In this document: positions 35,506-46,938 of the stretch, piece by piece
How the letters are laid out: each line of letters starts with the position of its first letter
Numbering within the stretch: the stretch's first letter is position 1
NCBI RefSeq assembly: GCF_003173055.1
Contig: NZ_QGLF01000001.1
Location: 627,085 to 691,084 of the forward strand
Reading direction: 5' to 3'
DNA length: 64,000 nucleotides
DNA from: Zavarzinia compransoris
Lineage (GTDB): Bacteria; Pseudomonadota; Alphaproteobacteria; Zavarziniales; Zavarziniaceae
The notes under the pieces: model-generated
Seen by the model: only the letters and a program-made list of their open reading frames with translations
Databases searched by the model: none
Told to the model about the DNA's origin: nothing
Program-made: the position numbers and the translations under genes

Positions 35506-35982
35506 TCAGCACCAGCCGGCGCGGCCGCCGCCCTGATAGGGCCGGGCGAGGCCGGCGCCGATCATCTGGTCGGCCAGGCCCCGGCCGTCGGCGCCGCTGA
35601 CCGCCGCCAGCACCCGGCCGCCGTATTTGTCGTAAGTGACGTCGCGCAGGATCACCGTGCCCGGGGCGACGAGGCGGGCGAGCAGGGCCTTGGCTTCCCG
35701 CGCCCTGGCCTTTTCCGCGTCGCATTGGCCGCGCAGTTCCGGCGTGTCGATCCCGGTCATGCGCACCCGGGTGATCACTTCCTGGCCCAGCCAGATCTGC
35801 ACCCGGACTTCCAGCGTGTCGCCGTCGACGACCTCGATCACCTGGGCGGTGAAGGGGCCGGGCATGGAATCATGCAGGCGCCCGGCCAGCGTATCGGGCC
35901 GGGTGATCATGGCGCCGGTGGCGGCGGCGCCCAGGGCCAGGGCGGTGGCGAGCCCGGCGGGCAGCAGGAATCTGGTCAGCAT
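35506..35982 (-). CDS. thermonuclease family (SNase-like) protein
   Basis: Staphylococcal-nuclease-fold protein of 158 residues with an N-terminal membrane/signal segment (FLLPAGLATALALGAAATGA). The nuclease core shows VVDGDTLEVRV, RVRMTGIDTPELRGQC with the catalytic Arg/Asp/Glu region, and YDKYGGRVLA near the second Arg. Probably exported and calcium dependent. Its stop codon touches the stop of the convergent M48 gene. Confidence 0.88.
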   Translation of the reverse strand: MLTRFLLPAGLATALALGAAATGAMITRPDTLAGRLHDSMPGPFTAQVIEVVDGDTLEVRVQIWLGQEVITRVRMTGIDTPELRGQCDAEKARAREAKALLARLVAPGTVILRDVTYDKYGGRVLAAVSGADGRGLADQMIGAGLARPYQGGGRAGWC

Positions 35983-36086
35983 CGTGCGAACATTAGTGGA
36001 ACATCGCCCCGCTCCGCAAGGGTTGCAGTGGCAAGGCCCGGCCTTGGGTGCTATGAGAGCGGCCATTCCGTTACAGCCTGTTCAGG

Positions 36087-37667
36087 ATGATCATGATCGC
36101 CCGCGCCCTTCTCTCGGTCTCGGACAAGACCGGCCTCGTCGAATTCGCCCTCGCCCTTGCCGAGCGGGGGGTCGAACTCCTCTCCACCGGCGGCACGGCC
36201 AAGGCGCTGCGCGATGCCGGCCTCAAGGTGATCGAAGTGGCGGACCACACGGGCAGCCCGGAAATCCTGGACGGGCGGGTGAAGACCCTGCACCCCAAGG
36301 TGCACGGCGGCCTGCTCGGCCGGCGCGACGTGGCCGACCATGTCGTCCAGATGCAGGAACACGGGATCGGCAATATCGATCTGGTCGTCGTCAACCTCTA
36401 TCCCTTCGAGGCGACGGTGGCGCGCGGCGCCGACTGGGACGAGACGATCGAGAACATCGACATCGGCGGCCCGGCCATGATCCGTTCCGCGGCCAAGAAC
36501 CACGACCATGTCACCGTCGTGGTCGAACCGGCCGACTACAAGGATGTGCTGGCCGATCTGTCGGCGCATGGCGGGGCGACCACCCTTGGCCTCCGCCGCC
36601 GGCTGGCGGCCAAGGCCTATGCCCGGACCGCGGCCTATGACGCGGCGATTTCCGGCTGGTTCGCGAAACAGCTCGACGACACTTTCCCGGAACGCCTGTC
36701 GCTGGCGGGCGCACGCGCGGCCATGCTTCGCTATGGCGAGAACCCGCATCAGTCGGCCGCGCTCTATGTCACCGGTGAAAAGCGCCCGGGCGTGGCCACG
36801 GCGAAGCAGTTGCAGGGCAAGGAACTGTCCTACAACAACCTGAACGACACGGACGCCGCCTTCGAGCTGGTGGCCGAATTCGACCCCGCGGAAGGCCCGG
36901 CGGTGGTCATCGTGAAACATGCCAACCCCTGCGGCGTCGCCACCGGCGAGACCCTGCTGGACGCCTGGGACAAGGCGCTGATGTGCGACCCGGTCTCGGC
37001 CTTCGGCGGCATCGTCGCGGTCAATTCCACCCTGGACAAGGAAACCGCCGAGGCGATTTCCAGGATCTTCACCGAGGTGATCGTCGCCCCCGAGGCGGAC
37101 GAGGACGCCCGCGCCGTGCTGGCGGCGAAGAAGAACCTGCGCCTGCTGGTCACCGGCGGCCTGCCCGACCCCAAGGCCCCGGGCCTGGTCGCCAAGACGC
37201 TGGCCGGCGCCCTGCTGGTCCAGACCCGCGACACCCTGGGCGCCGACAGCGCCCGTTTCGAGGTGAAGACCAAGCGCAGCCCGGCCGAACAGGAAATCGC
37301 CGATCTCGAATTCGCCGTGAAGGTGGCGAAGCACGTGAAGTCGAACACCATCGTCTTCGCGAAGAACGGGGCCACGGTCGGCATCGGCGCCGGCCAGATG
37401 AGCCGGGTCGACAGCGCCCGCATCGCCTTCCGCAAGGCCCAGGACGCGGCCAAGGCCGCCGGCCTCGAAGAACCGCTGACCAAGGGGTCGGTCGCCGCTT
37501 CGGATGCCTTCTTCCCCTTCGCCGACGGTCTCGACGTGCTGGTCGAGGCGGGGGCGACCGCGGTCGCCCAGCCCGGCGGCTCGATCCGCGACGGCGAAGT
37601 GATCGCGGCGGCGGATGCGGCCGGCCTCGCCATGGTCTTCACCGGCGAGCGCCACTTCCGTCATTGA
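36087..37667 (+). CDS. purH: bifunctional AICAR transformylase/IMP cyclohydrolase
   Basis: Last two steps of IMP synthesis, 526 residues. The N-terminal cyclohydrolase (MGS-like) domain has [23 protein letters not shown] and [16 protein letters not shown]. The C-terminal transformylase has [20 protein letters not shown] and a final [15 protein letters not shown] 36087 or 36093 are both possible (AGGA lies before the second). The other purine genes purL, Q, S and C are 1-6 kb downstream on the opposite strand. Confidence 0.96.
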   Translation: MIMIARALLSVSDKTGLVEFALALAERGVELLSTGGTAKALRDAGLKVIEVADHTGSPEILDGRVKTLHPKVHGGLLGRRDVADHVVQMQEHGIGNIDLVVVNLYPFEATVARGADWDETIENIDIGGPAMIRSAAKNHDHVTVVVEPADYKDVLADLSAHGGATTLGLRRRLAAKAYARTAAYDAAISGWFAKQLDDTFPERLSLAGARAAMLRYGENPHQSAALYVTGEKRPGVATAKQLQGKELSYNNLNDTDAAFELVAEFDPAEGPAVVIVKHANPCGVATGETLLDAWDKALMCDPVSAFGGIVAVNSTLDKETAEAISRIFTEVIVAPEADEDARAVLAAKKNLRLLVTGGLPDPKAPGLVAKTLAGALLVQTRDTLGADSARFEVKTKRSPAEQEIADLEFAVKVAKHVKSNTIVFAKNGATVGIGAGQMSRVDSARIAFRKAQDAAKAAGLEEPLTKGSVAASDAFFPFADGLDVLVEAGATAVAQPGGSIRDGEVIAAADAAGLAMVFTGERHFRH

Positions 37668-37693
37668 TCAAGGCATGACGGCGGCGCCGGCGG

Positions 37694-37930
37694 TTATTCC
37701 GCCGGCGCGCCCGTGGTCAGGGCAAGCGCGTGCAATTCGCCGCCCATGGCGCCGCGCAGCGCCTTGTAGACCATCTGGTGCTGCTGCACCCGGCTCTTGC
37801 CCTTGAAGGCGGCGGACACCACGCGGGCGGCGTAATGGTCGCCGTCGCCGCGCAGATCCTCGATCTCGACCGTCGCATCGGGGAAGGCGGCTTCGATCAG
37901 GCTCTGAATTTTCGCGGCTTCCATGGCCAT
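37694..37930 (-). CDS. BolA family protein
   Basis: Small BolA-fold protein of 78 residues, partner of monothiol glutaredoxins in iron-sulfur trafficking. Recognised by IQSLIEAAFPDATVEIEDL, the HYAARVVSAAFKGKSRVQQHQMVYKAL core and the C-terminal HALALTT. In many alphaproteobacteria bolA and grxD follow purL; here bolA is near purL but separated by a transglutaminase-like gene, and no grxD is seen. GGAG precedes ATG 37930. Confidence 0.92.
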   Translation of the reverse strand: MAMEAAKIQSLIEAAFPDATVEIEDLRGDGDHYAARVVSAAFKGKSRVQQHQMVYKALRGAMGGELHALALTTGAPAE

Positions 37931-37962
37931 GGGCTCGACTCCGTCCGGTTGCGGTGATGACG

Positions 37963-38811
37963 CTAGCCGATCGCCCGGATCGGCTCAACTGCCCGGCGCG
38001 GCACTTCCGCCACCTCGTCGGTCACCACCATGAAGCCGGCAAGGCGGTGGAAGCCGAAGGAGGAGGAGAGCGGGACATCGGCGGCATCCCGCCCCCTGGC
38101 CATCAGCACCCGGCCGATCCGGGGCTCGACATGGCGGGCATCGACCGTATGCCAGCGCCCGCCGAGGAAAACCTCGAACCAGGCGCTGAAGTCCATGGGG
38201 GTTTCTTCCATCGGCACGCCGATATCGCCCAGATAGCCGGTGCAATAGCGCGCCGGAATATTCATGCAGCGGCAGAAGGTGATGGCGAGGTGCTGGAAGT
38301 CGCGGCAGACGCCGGTCCGCTCGTTATAGGCATCGATGGCGCTCTTGGTCGAACGCGCCTGCATATAGTCGAACTTGATGTGGCCGCGCACCCATTCGAG
38401 GATGGCGAGGACGCGAGGCCAGCCTTCCCGGGTCTTGCCGAACAGCGACCACGCCAGATTGCCCATGCGGTCCGTCTCGCAATAGCGGCTGCCCTGGAGA
38501 TAGACCAGGGTCTCGTCCGGCAGTTCCTGGACCGGGATCTGGGGCATGTCGACGGGCAGGGTTTCCTGCTTGCCGCTATCGGCGATCAGGGTGCGCCCGG
38601 TCAGGCGAAGCCGCCCCTTCGGCGCCATCACCCGGGCGCAGCGGTTGCCGAAACCATCGTAATAGTAATGCAGGGGGAGCAGGGGATCGGTCTTGATCTC
38701 GTCCGCTTCCAGAAGATCGCCCATGCGCGAGGCGTGGACGTTCAGCATCAGTACCATCGGGGTCGCCTGGGGCAGATCGTAACTGATGTCGTAACCGAGA
38801 CGGATTTTCAT
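37963..38811 (-). CDS. transglutaminase-like cysteine protease family protein
   Basis: Cytoplasmic protein of 282 residues from ATG 38811 (AAGGAG upstream). An N-terminal beta domain opens MKIRLGYDISYDL, and a transglutaminase core carries the nucleophile in TGVCRDFQHLAITFCR, His in WHTVDARH and a following Glu/Arg-rich stretch. Related proteins often accompany alpha-E/circularly permuted ATP-grasp genes, which are not present here. Precise substrate unknown. Confidence 0.88.
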   Translation of the reverse strand: MKIRLGYDISYDLPQATPMVLMLNVHASRMGDLLEADEIKTDPLLPLHYYYDGFGNRCARVMAPKGRLRLTGRTLIADSGKQETLPVDMPQIPVQELPDETLVYLQGSRYCETDRMGNLAWSLFGKTREGWPRVLAILEWVRGHIKFDYMQARSTKSAIDAYNERTGVCRDFQHLAITFCRCMNIPARYCTGYLGDIGVPMEETPMDFSAWFEVFLGGRWHTVDARHVEPRIGRVLMARGRDAADVPLSSSFGFHRLAGFMVVTDEVAEVPRRAVEPIRAIG

Positions 38812-38854
38812 CGGCGTCTCCTTTGCTGTCTGCACGAGCCAAACCTTGAACTTG

Positions 38855-38898
38855 GTACAAAATGAAACGCGGGGGAACCCGGTCGGATCCCCCCGCGT
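38855..38898 (-). terminator. rho-independent terminator downstream of purL
   Basis: On the minus strand ACGCGGGGG (38898-38890) pairs with CCCCCGCGT (38875-38867) around a 14-nt loop, followed by TTTCATTTTGT. It lies 19 bp after the purL stop and probably ends the purine operon. Confidence 0.75.
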
Positions 38899-38916
38899 GC
38901 GTGAAGGTGCTATGCG

Positions 38917-41111
<2,195 letters not shown>

Positions 41112-41112
<1 letters not shown>

Positions 41113-41804
41113 TACGCGAGCGCCTTGGCGAGACTGTCGAACAGGAGGGCGCCGTCGGTGCCGCCGACGACCGCTTCCGTCATATTCTCAGGGTGCGGCA
41201 TCATGCCGAGGACGTTGCGCCGGTCGTTGAAGACGCCGGCGATATTGCGCGACGCGCCGTTGGGCGAGGCGGCGGCGGTAACCTCGCCCGCTTCGTCGCA
41301 ATAGCGGAACGCGACCCGGCCTTCGCCTTCGAGCCGGTTCAGGGTCTCGTCGTCGGCGAAATAATTGCCCTCGGCATGGGCCACGGGCACGCGGATCACC
41401 TGGCCCGGCCGGTAGCCGGCGGTGAAGGCGGTATCGGTCGCCTCCACCTTCAGGTGGACGTCGCGGCAGACGAATTTCAGCGAGGCGTTGCGCATCAGCA
41501 CGCCCGGCACCAGCTGCGCCTCGGCCAGGATCTGGAAGCCGTTGCAGACGCCGATGACATAGCCGCCGCGCGCCGCATGGTCCTTGACCGCGCGCATGAC
41601 CGGGGAGAGCGAGGCCATGGCGCCGCAGCGCAGGTAATCGCCATAGGAAAAGCCGCCGGGCAGGACCACGAGGTCGGTGCCCGCCGGCAATTCGGTGTCA
41701 CCGTGCCAGACATAGGCCGGCTTGGTGTAGGACGCCCGCTCGAGCGCCAGCGCGATGTCGCGCTCGCGGTTCGAGCCGGGGAAGACGACGACGGCCGCCT
41801 TCAT
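41112..41804 (-). CDS. purQ: phosphoribosylformylglycinamidine synthase subunit PurQ
   Basis: Glutaminase subunit supplying ammonia to PurL, 230 residues from ATG at 41804. Class I amidotransferase marks: [12 protein letters not shown], nucleophile Cys in [10 protein letters not shown], and the His/Glu pair in MMPHPEN. It starts 2 bp after the purS stop and overlaps purL by 1 bp, so purS-Q-L are coupled. Confidence 0.97.
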
Positions 41805-41806
41805 GG

Positions 41807-42046
41807 TCACACCAGCTCGATCGAATAATTCTCGATCACGGTGTTGGCGAGCAGCTTCTCGCACATCGCCTTGACCTGTTCGCGCGCCGTCTCGGCATCG
41901 GTCTCGGCCAGATCGAGTTCGAGATACTTGCCCTGGCGGACATCGTTCACGCCCGGAAAGCCGAGGGAGCCGAGGGCGCCGGCGATCGCCTTGCCCTGGG
42001 GATCGAGAACGCCGTATTTCAGGGTGACGTGGACGCGCGCCTTCAC
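41807..42046 (-). CDS. purS: phosphoribosylformylglycinamidine synthase subunit PurS
   Basis: Small (79-residue) bridging subunit of the PurLQS complex. Typical features are the start [20 protein letters not shown] and the central [12 protein letters not shown], ending [16 protein letters not shown] start with AAGGTGA upstream. Separated from purC by 75 bp containing a hairpin. Confidence 0.95.
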   Translation of the reverse strand: MKARVHVTLKYGVLDPQGKAIAGALGSLGFPGVNDVRQGKYLELDLAETDAETAREQVKAMCEKLLANTVIENYSIELV

Positions 42047-42085
42047 GGGATCACCTTAATCTTGGATCGGGTCGGTCAATATGGA

Positions 42086-42112
42086 ATGCCCCCGGTTTCG
42101 GGCCGGGGGCAT
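42086..42112 (-). terminator. hairpin between purC and purS
   Basis: ATGCCCCCGG (42086-42095) and CCGGGGGCAT (42103-42112) form a perfect 10-bp stem with a 7-nt loop, 9 bp after the purC stop. No T-run follows on the minus strand, so it may attenuate or stabilise rather than fully terminate. Confidence 0.5.
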
Positions 42113-42121
42113 GGGGAATGC

Positions 42122-42886
42122 TTACTGCATCACCTCGGGGCCCTTCATGTCCCGGGGGCCGCCTTCCGGCAGGATCCCGAGGCGGCGGGCCACTTCCTGG
42201 TAAGCCTCGGCCGTGCCGCCGAGGTCGCGACGGAAGCGGTCCTTGTCCAGCTTCTCGTTGGTGCGGATGTCCCACAGGCGGCAATTGTCCGGGCTGATCT
42301 CGTCGGCCAGGATGATGCGCATCTCGTCGTTCTGCCACAGGCGGCCGAATTCCATCTTGAAGTCGACGAGACGGATGCCGACGCCGAGGAAGAGGCCGAC
42401 CAGGAAGTCGTTGACGCGCAGCGCCAGCGCCAGAATGTCGTCGATGTCCTGGGGCGAGGCCCAGCCGAAGGCGGTGATATGCTCTTCGGTCACCATCGGG
42501 TCGTTCAGCTCGTCGGCCTTGTAGAAGAATTCGACGATCGAGCGGGGCAACTGGGTGCCCTCCGGAATGCCGAGCCGGGTCGAGAGCGAGCCGGCGGCGA
42601 CATTGCGCACCACGACCTCAAGGGGGACGATCTCCACTTCCTTGATCAGCTGTTCGCGCATGTTGAGGCGACGGATGAAGTGCGTGGGCACCCCGATGTC
42701 GTTCAACAGGGTCATGATATATTCGGAGATGCGGTTGTTGATCACACCCTTGCCGGTGACCGTGCCCTTCTTCTGGTTGTTGAAGGCGGTCGCATCGTCC
42801 TTGAAATACTGCACCAGGGTGCCCGGCTCCGGACCCTCGTAAAGGATCTTGGCCTTGCCCTCGTAGATCTGCTTGCGGCGGCTCAT
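42122..42886 (-). CDS. purC: SAICAR synthase
   Basis: Phosphoribosylaminoimidazole-succinocarboxamide synthase, 254 residues. Recognised by [39 protein letters not shown], and [10 protein letters not shown] followed by [15 protein letters not shown]. It joins aspartate to CAIR with ATP. First gene of the purC-S-Q-L series on this strand; divergent from the DUF1476 gene. Confidence 0.97.
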   Translation of the reverse strand: MSRRKQIYEGKAKILYEGPEPGTLVQYFKDDATAFNNQKKGTVTGKGVINNRISEYIMTLLNDIGVPTHFIRRLNMREQLIKEVEIVPLEVVVRNVAAGSLSTRLGIPEGTQLPRSIVEFFYKADELNDPMVTEEHITAFGWASPQDIDDILALALRVNDFLVGLFLGVGIRLVDFKMEFGRLWQNDEMRIILADEISPDNCRLWDIRTNEKLDKDRFRRDLGGTAEAYQEVARRLGILPEGGPRDMKGPEVMQ

Positions 42887-43110
42887 GAGCTGTATGGTCC
42901 TCTGGCGGCGAAGGGCCTGCCAGTCGAAAAAACGAAGCCGGCGCGGTCAAGCCCCCGGGGGCTCCGCGCGAAGCGGGACCATACAGGACGTTGCCCCTGG
43001 AAACAATGCGGCGATCTTCTCCTTTTCCGCAGGACAAGGCCCCTTGCCAAGCGGAGGTCCGATCCCCTTATATCCGCGCAATGCCTGTCATTCAGCTGAG
43101 GGAAATACCC

Positions 43111-43422
43111 ATGTCCATGAACGACCGCGAAAAGGCGTTTGAAGCGAAATTCGCCCATGACGAGGAGAAGCGGTTCCGCGCCGTCGCGCGCCGGAACAAG
43201 CTGCTCGGCTATTGGGCGGCGGAAAAGCTGGGGCTTTCGGGCGATGCCGCCGAATCCTACGCCAAGGACGTGGTCGTCGCCGACTTCGTCGAGGCGGGCG
43301 ACGAGGACGTGATCCGCAAGGTGCTGGCCGATTTCCAGGCCAAGGGCCTGGATCTGACCGACCGCCACATCCGCCTCGAAATCGAATCGCTGAGCGCCAA
43401 GGTGCTCGCGGAACTCGAGTGA
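43111..43422 (+). CDS. DUF1476 protein, putative F1-ATPase zeta inhibitor
   Basis: A 103-residue helical protein of the DUF1476 family, which in Paracoccus is the zeta subunit that inhibits ATP hydrolysis by F1FO-ATPase. The pattern MNDREKAFEAKFAHDEEKRFRA, then RRNKLLGYWAAEKLGLSG and VVADFVEAGDEDVI, is typical and restricted to alphaproteobacteria. GAGGGA precedes ATG 43111. Its stop overlaps the GTG of the following GNAT gene. Confidence 0.93.
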   Translation: MSMNDREKAFEAKFAHDEEKRFRAVARRNKLLGYWAAEKLGLSGDAAESYAKDVVVADFVEAGDEDVIRKVLADFQAKGLDLTDRHIRLEIESLSAKVLAELE

Positions 43423-43880
43423 GCGCGCTCGTCATCGGGGCGGAGGCGCCCGATCAGCCCGATGTCCTCGCGCTGATTCGGGCCCTCGACGCCTTCCACA
43501 GCGATCTCTACCCGGCCGAGAGCAACCATTTCCTCGATCTCGAGGCGATGACGGCGCCGGCGGTCTCCTTCATCGTCGCGCGGCTCGACGGGCAGGCGGT
43601 CGGCTGCGGCGCCCTGCTGCGCGACGCCCGCGGCTTTGCCGAGATCAAGCGCATGTATGTGCTGCCGGAAGCCCGGGGCCACGGCCTCGGCCGGAAACTG
43701 CTGGAAGCCCTGATCGCGATCGCCGACGGGGAGGGGATCCGGACGCTGCGCCTCGAGACCGGCATCCGCAACCGCGAGGCGCTCGGCCTCTACCGCGCGC
43801 TCGGCTTCATCGAGCGCGGCCCCTTCGGCGACTATGCCGAAGATCCCAACAGCAAGTTCATGGAACGCCGGCTGGGCTGA
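43419..43880 (+). CDS. GNAT family N-acetyltransferase
   Basis: Acetyl-CoA-dependent acyltransferase of 153 residues starting at a GTG that overlaps the DUF1476 stop. The CoA-binding pattern is ARGHGLGRKLLEAL after the strand AEIKRMYVLPEARG, and LETGIRNREALGLYRALGF closes the fold. The acceptor is unknown; the sequence resembles the PhnO/YjcF-like small acetyltransferases in length only. Confidence 0.9.
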   Translation: MSALVIGAEAPDQPDVLALIRALDAFHSDLYPAESNHFLDLEAMTAPAVSFIVARLDGQAVGCGALLRDARGFAEIKRMYVLPEARGHGLGRKLLEALIAIADGEGIRTLRLETGIRNREALGLYRALGFIERGPFGDYAEDPNSKFMERRLG

Positions 43881-43893
43881 GCCGGCTTGCGCG

Positions 43894-43923
43894 CCGTAAT
43901 CCTGATGGCCGTAATCCTGATGG
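43894..43923. repeat. 15-bp tandem duplication
   Basis: CCGTAATCCTGATGG is present twice head to tail (43894-43908, 43909-43923) in the gap between the GNAT and DUF2306 genes. Probably slippage. Confidence 0.85.
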
Positions 43924-43981
43924 ACGAGGCCGCCGCGCGGAATCCCCGTCATGATCACCCGATCCAATCACGGGGAAGATC

Positions 43982-44380
43982 ATGTCGCTGGAACCGCTGC
44001 TGAACGCATCGCCCGCCATTCAGATCCACGCCTTCGGCGCGCTGCTGGCGTTCGGGATCGGCATCGGCATCCTGTTCGGGCCGAAGGGCACGGTGCCGCA
44101 CCGCTTCATGGGCTGGCTCTGGGTGCTGATCATGACCGCGGTCGCGATCAGCGCCTTCTGGGTCCAGGAACTGCGGATCATCGGGCCGTTCAGCCCCATT
44201 CACCTGCTGTCGATCCTGACCCTGGCCGGCCTGCCGAAACTGGTGCTGGCCGCGCGCCGGCACGACGTCCGGGCGCACCGCAGGATGGTCTATATCCTGT
44301 TCTTCGGCGCGCTGGTCGTCGCCGGCGCCTTCACCTTCCTGCCCGGCCGCATCATGAGCGCGGTCGTGACAGGGGGCTGA
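43982..44380 (+). CDS. DUF2306 membrane protein
   Basis: Four-helix inner-membrane protein, 132 residues. The pattern IQIHAFGALLAFGIGIGILF, then PHRFMGWLWVLIMTAVAISAFW and SPIHLLSILTLAGL with histidines near the membrane face, is that of DUF2306. Function unknown. GGGGAAG precedes the ATG. Confidence 0.87.
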   Translation: MSLEPLLNASPAIQIHAFGALLAFGIGIGILFGPKGTVPHRFMGWLWVLIMTAVAISAFWVQELRIIGPFSPIHLLSILTLAGLPKLVLAARRHDVRAHRRMVYILFFGALVVAGAFTFLPGRIMSAVVTGG

Positions 44381-44560
44381 TCAGCGGCCGCGCGGGTCTT
44401 CGTCGGCGAAGACCACGACGCCGGTGACACCGCCGGCGCCGCCCGAATAGGCGGCCTGCACGAGGCGGAGTTCGCGCTTCAGCTTCTGCACCGGCGGGGC
44501 GGCGGCGGGCGCGGCCTCAACGGTTTCGGTGGCGGGGCGGGCGGCGGCGAGGGGGCTCAT
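44381..44560 (-). CDS. possible small Ala/Pro-rich protein
   Basis: A 59-residue reading frame from ATG 44560 whose stop touches the stop of the DUF2306 gene. Its C-terminal half (VQKLKRELRLVQAAYSGGAGG, then VVVFADEDPRGR) looks more protein-like than the Ala/Pro-rich start. No ribosome site is evident. It may be real, but support is weak. Confidence 0.35.
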   Translation of the reverse strand: MSPLAAARPATETVEAAPAAAPPVQKLKRELRLVQAAYSGGAGGVTGVVVFADEDPRGR

Positions 44561-44762
44561 GGTCGGGCTCGGCAGGTTGGCTGACGATATCGTCACCAGC
44601 AACAATGCGGCCGCCCGGCAATTGGATCCGTGAGATTCATCACATTGTCATCGAAGATCTTCGTGTGGCCGATGGGCAACAGCAACGCCATGCGCCGCCT
44701 GCAAGGCCCCACGCAAGGCGACCGCTTTTCCGAGCGGGGGACTCGGATAATCTCGGCCGATC

Positions 44763-45953
44763 ATGACGGCGACCTCCTCCCCAGGCGAAAAAACGGCGGG
44801 CTTCGGCCTTTTCCTCGGCATGGCGGTGGCCTGCGGCATCGCGGTCGCCAATCTTTACTACAACCAGCCGCTGCTGGCCCTGATGGCGGCGGACCTCGGT
44901 ACTTCGCATCAGGTGATCGGCCTGGTGCCGACGGCGACCCAGGTCGGCTATGCCCTGGGGCTGCTGCTGCTGGTGCCGCTCGGCGACATCATCGACCGGC
45001 GGAAGCTGATCCTGCTCCAGTCGGGGGCGCTGATGGCGGCCCTGGCCGTGATGGCGCTGGCGCCCTATGTCGCGGTGGTGCTGGCGGCTTCGGTCGCGGT
45101 CGGCGTCGCCTCGACCATCGCCCAGCAGATCATCCCCTTTGCCGCGGCCATGGCGGACGAGCGCAGCCGGGGCCAGGTGGTCGGCATCGTGATGAGCGGG
45201 CTTCTGGGCGGCATCCTGCTGGCGCGCACCGTCTCGGGCTTCGTCGGCGAATATTTCGGCTGGCGCGCGGCCTATGTCCTCGGCGTGGTGCTGACCGGCC
45301 TGCTGGCGCTGGCCATGGCCCGCCTGCTGCCCCGGGGGCAGGGCGGCGGGGCGGGGCCGCGGCCTTCCTATCTCGCCCTGCTTGCCTCGCTGGGCGCGGT
45401 CGCCCGGCGCCATCCCGTGCTGGTGAAAGCGTCCCTGGTGCAGGCGACCCAGTTCTGGAGCTTTTCCGCCTTCTGGTCGACGCTGGCCCTGCATCTCGAA
45501 GGGCCCGCCTATGGCCTCGGCGCCGATATCGCCGGCCTGTTCGGCATTCTCGCCCTGGTCGGCGTGCTGGCGGCGCCGGTCGCCGGCCGGCTGGCGGACC
45601 GCTATGGCGCCGGCGCGGTGATCACGGTCGGGCTGGCGGCGGTCGGCCTCGGCTTTCTCGATTTCACCCTGGTGCCGGGCATTCCGGGCCTGATCATCGG
45701 CGTCGTGCTGTTCGATTTCGGCGTGCAATTGTCCATGGTCGCCCACCAGGCGCGCATCTTCGCCCTGGAACCGGCCGCGCGCAGCCGCATCAACACGGTG
45801 TTCATGACCACATTGTTCACGGCCGGGGCGATTTCCTCGGCCGTCGCGACGGTGACCTATGCCGCGGGGGGCTGGCTCGCCCTGACCCTGAGTTCGGTCG
45901 CGGTCACCGCGGTCGGCCTCGCCCTGCACCTGCTCTGGCGGCCGCAGGCCTAA
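44763..45953 (+). CDS. MFS transporter
   Basis: Twelve-helix major-facilitator transporter of 396 residues. It has ANLYYNQPLLALMAADLG after helix 1, the motif-A-like loop GDIIDRRKLILLQ between helices 2 and 3, and its counterpart GRLADRYGAGAVI in the second half. The YYNQP start is seen in a group of putative arabinose-efflux-like permeases. Substrate unknown. Convergent with the LysR gene, stops overlapping by 3 bp. Confidence 0.9.
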   Translation: MTATSSPGEKTAGFGLFLGMAVACGIAVANLYYNQPLLALMAADLGTSHQVIGLVPTATQVGYALGLLLLVPLGDIIDRRKLILLQSGALMAALAVMALAPYVAVVLAASVAVGVASTIAQQIIPFAAAMADERSRGQVVGIVMSGLLGGILLARTVSGFVGEYFGWRAAYVLGVVLTGLLALAMARLLPRGQGGGAGPRPSYLALLASLGAVARRHPVLVKASLVQATQFWSFSAFWSTLALHLEGPAYGLGADIAGLFGILALVGVLAAPVAGRLADRYGAGAVITVGLAAVGLGFLDFTLVPGIPGLIIGVVLFDFGVQLSMVAHQARIFALEPAARSRINTVFMTTLFTAGAISSAVATVTYAAGGWLALTLSSVAVTAVGLALHLLWRPQA

Positions 45954-46831
45954 ACCCGGGCGACCAGGGCGCTGAACGCGTCCAGCGCGGGCAGGCGGTT
46001 GTCCGCCCGCGCCAGAAAGACGAAGGGCACCGCTTCCGCCCCCTCGACCGGCCGGGTCAGGCGCCCCGCCACCGGCGCCGCCCCGGGCAGGGCTAGGCGC
46101 GAGACGATCTCGCTCTCTACCCCCGCCGCGGTTTCCATCGGCCGGTCGAAAAAGGCGGGATCGGCGATCAGGATCGCCCCGGCCGCTGCCAATGGCCCGA
46201 ACAGCCGGTCGTAAAGATCGGGATAGAGGCCGCGGGGAAAGACCCCGACCCGCCGCCCGCGCAATTGCGCCGGTGCCAGGGTTTCACCGCCGCCGCCCAG
46301 GGGATCGTCCCCCGGCAGCAGGAGCTCAAGGTGCAGGGTGCCCAGGGCCTGCACGCGCAGCGCCTCGTGGCCGATCCAGCCGAGGCCGAACATGCCGTCC
46401 AGGCTGCCGGTCAGCACCCGTTCGAGAAGCACGGGCGTCCAGCCGACATCGATTTCCAGCGCCACCCCCGGATGGGCGGCGATGAAGGCCGAGACGAGTT
46501 TCGTCCGGATCGGGATCCGCGCGGAATAGGGCGGGGCGCCGATGCGCAGCCGGCCCCCGGCCTCCCGCGCCAGCACCCGGGCGGCATGGACCGCCGCTTC
46601 CGCCGCTGCCGCGACCGGCCGGGCGACGGCAAGGAAAGCCTCGCCCTTGTCGGTCAGGGCGATGCGCCGGGTGCTGCGCTCGAACAGGGCAAAGCCCAAT
46701 TGCGCCTCTAGGGTGCGGATGCGCTGCGACAGCCAGGGCTGTGCGATCCCCAGGCGTTGCGCCGCCCTGGTGAAGGAGGCTTCCTCCGCCACCACGACGA
46801 AATGCAGCATGGCCTTGACGTCGAAATGCAT
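45950..46831 (-). CDS. LysR family transcriptional regulator
   Basis: LysR-type regulator of 293 residues from ATG 46831. The N-terminal winged helix reads MLHFVVVAEEASFTRAAQRLGIAQPWLSQRIRTLEAQLGFALFER, followed by an effector-binding domain. It is divergent from the CaiB gene at 46.9 kb, with a perfect 12-bp inverted repeat between them, and so probably controls the CoA-linked catabolic cluster. Confidence 0.93.
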   Translation of the reverse strand: MHFDVKAMLHFVVVAEEASFTRAAQRLGIAQPWLSQRIRTLEAQLGFALFERSTRRIALTDKGEAFLAVARPVAAAAEAAVHAARVLAREAGGRLRIGAPPYSARIPIRTKLVSAFIAAHPGVALEIDVGWTPVLLERVLTGSLDGMFGLGWIGHEALRVQALGTLHLELLLPGDDPLGGGGETLAPAQLRGRRVGVFPRGLYPDLYDRLFGPLAAAGAILIADPAFFDRPMETAAGVESEIVSRLALPGAAPVAGRLTRPVEGAEAVPFVFLARADNRLPALDAFSALVARV

Positions 46832-46838
46832 GGCCCGA

Positions 46839-46865
46839 CGATAAAGACGATTTTCGTCTTTATCG
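46839..46865. promoter_or_regulatory. 27-bp perfect palindrome in the lysR/caiB intergenic region
   Basis: CGATAAAGACGA (46839-46850) and TCGTCTTTATCG (46854-46865) are perfect inverted arms around TTT. It starts 7 bp upstream of the lysR ATG. Likely LysR binding site for autoregulation and control of the divergent CaiB gene. Confidence 0.6.
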
Positions 46866-46938
46866 AGTGAAATCCGTCTTGGACCGCGGCACCGTCCCGG
46901 CGCCAAATGGAGAAAACGGCAAGCGGAGGAAAAAGGGC

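Noticed and set aside
43894-43923. Tandem repeat as a start of a CRISPR or minisatellite array
   Set aside because: Only two copies of 15 bp with no spacers; simple duplication.
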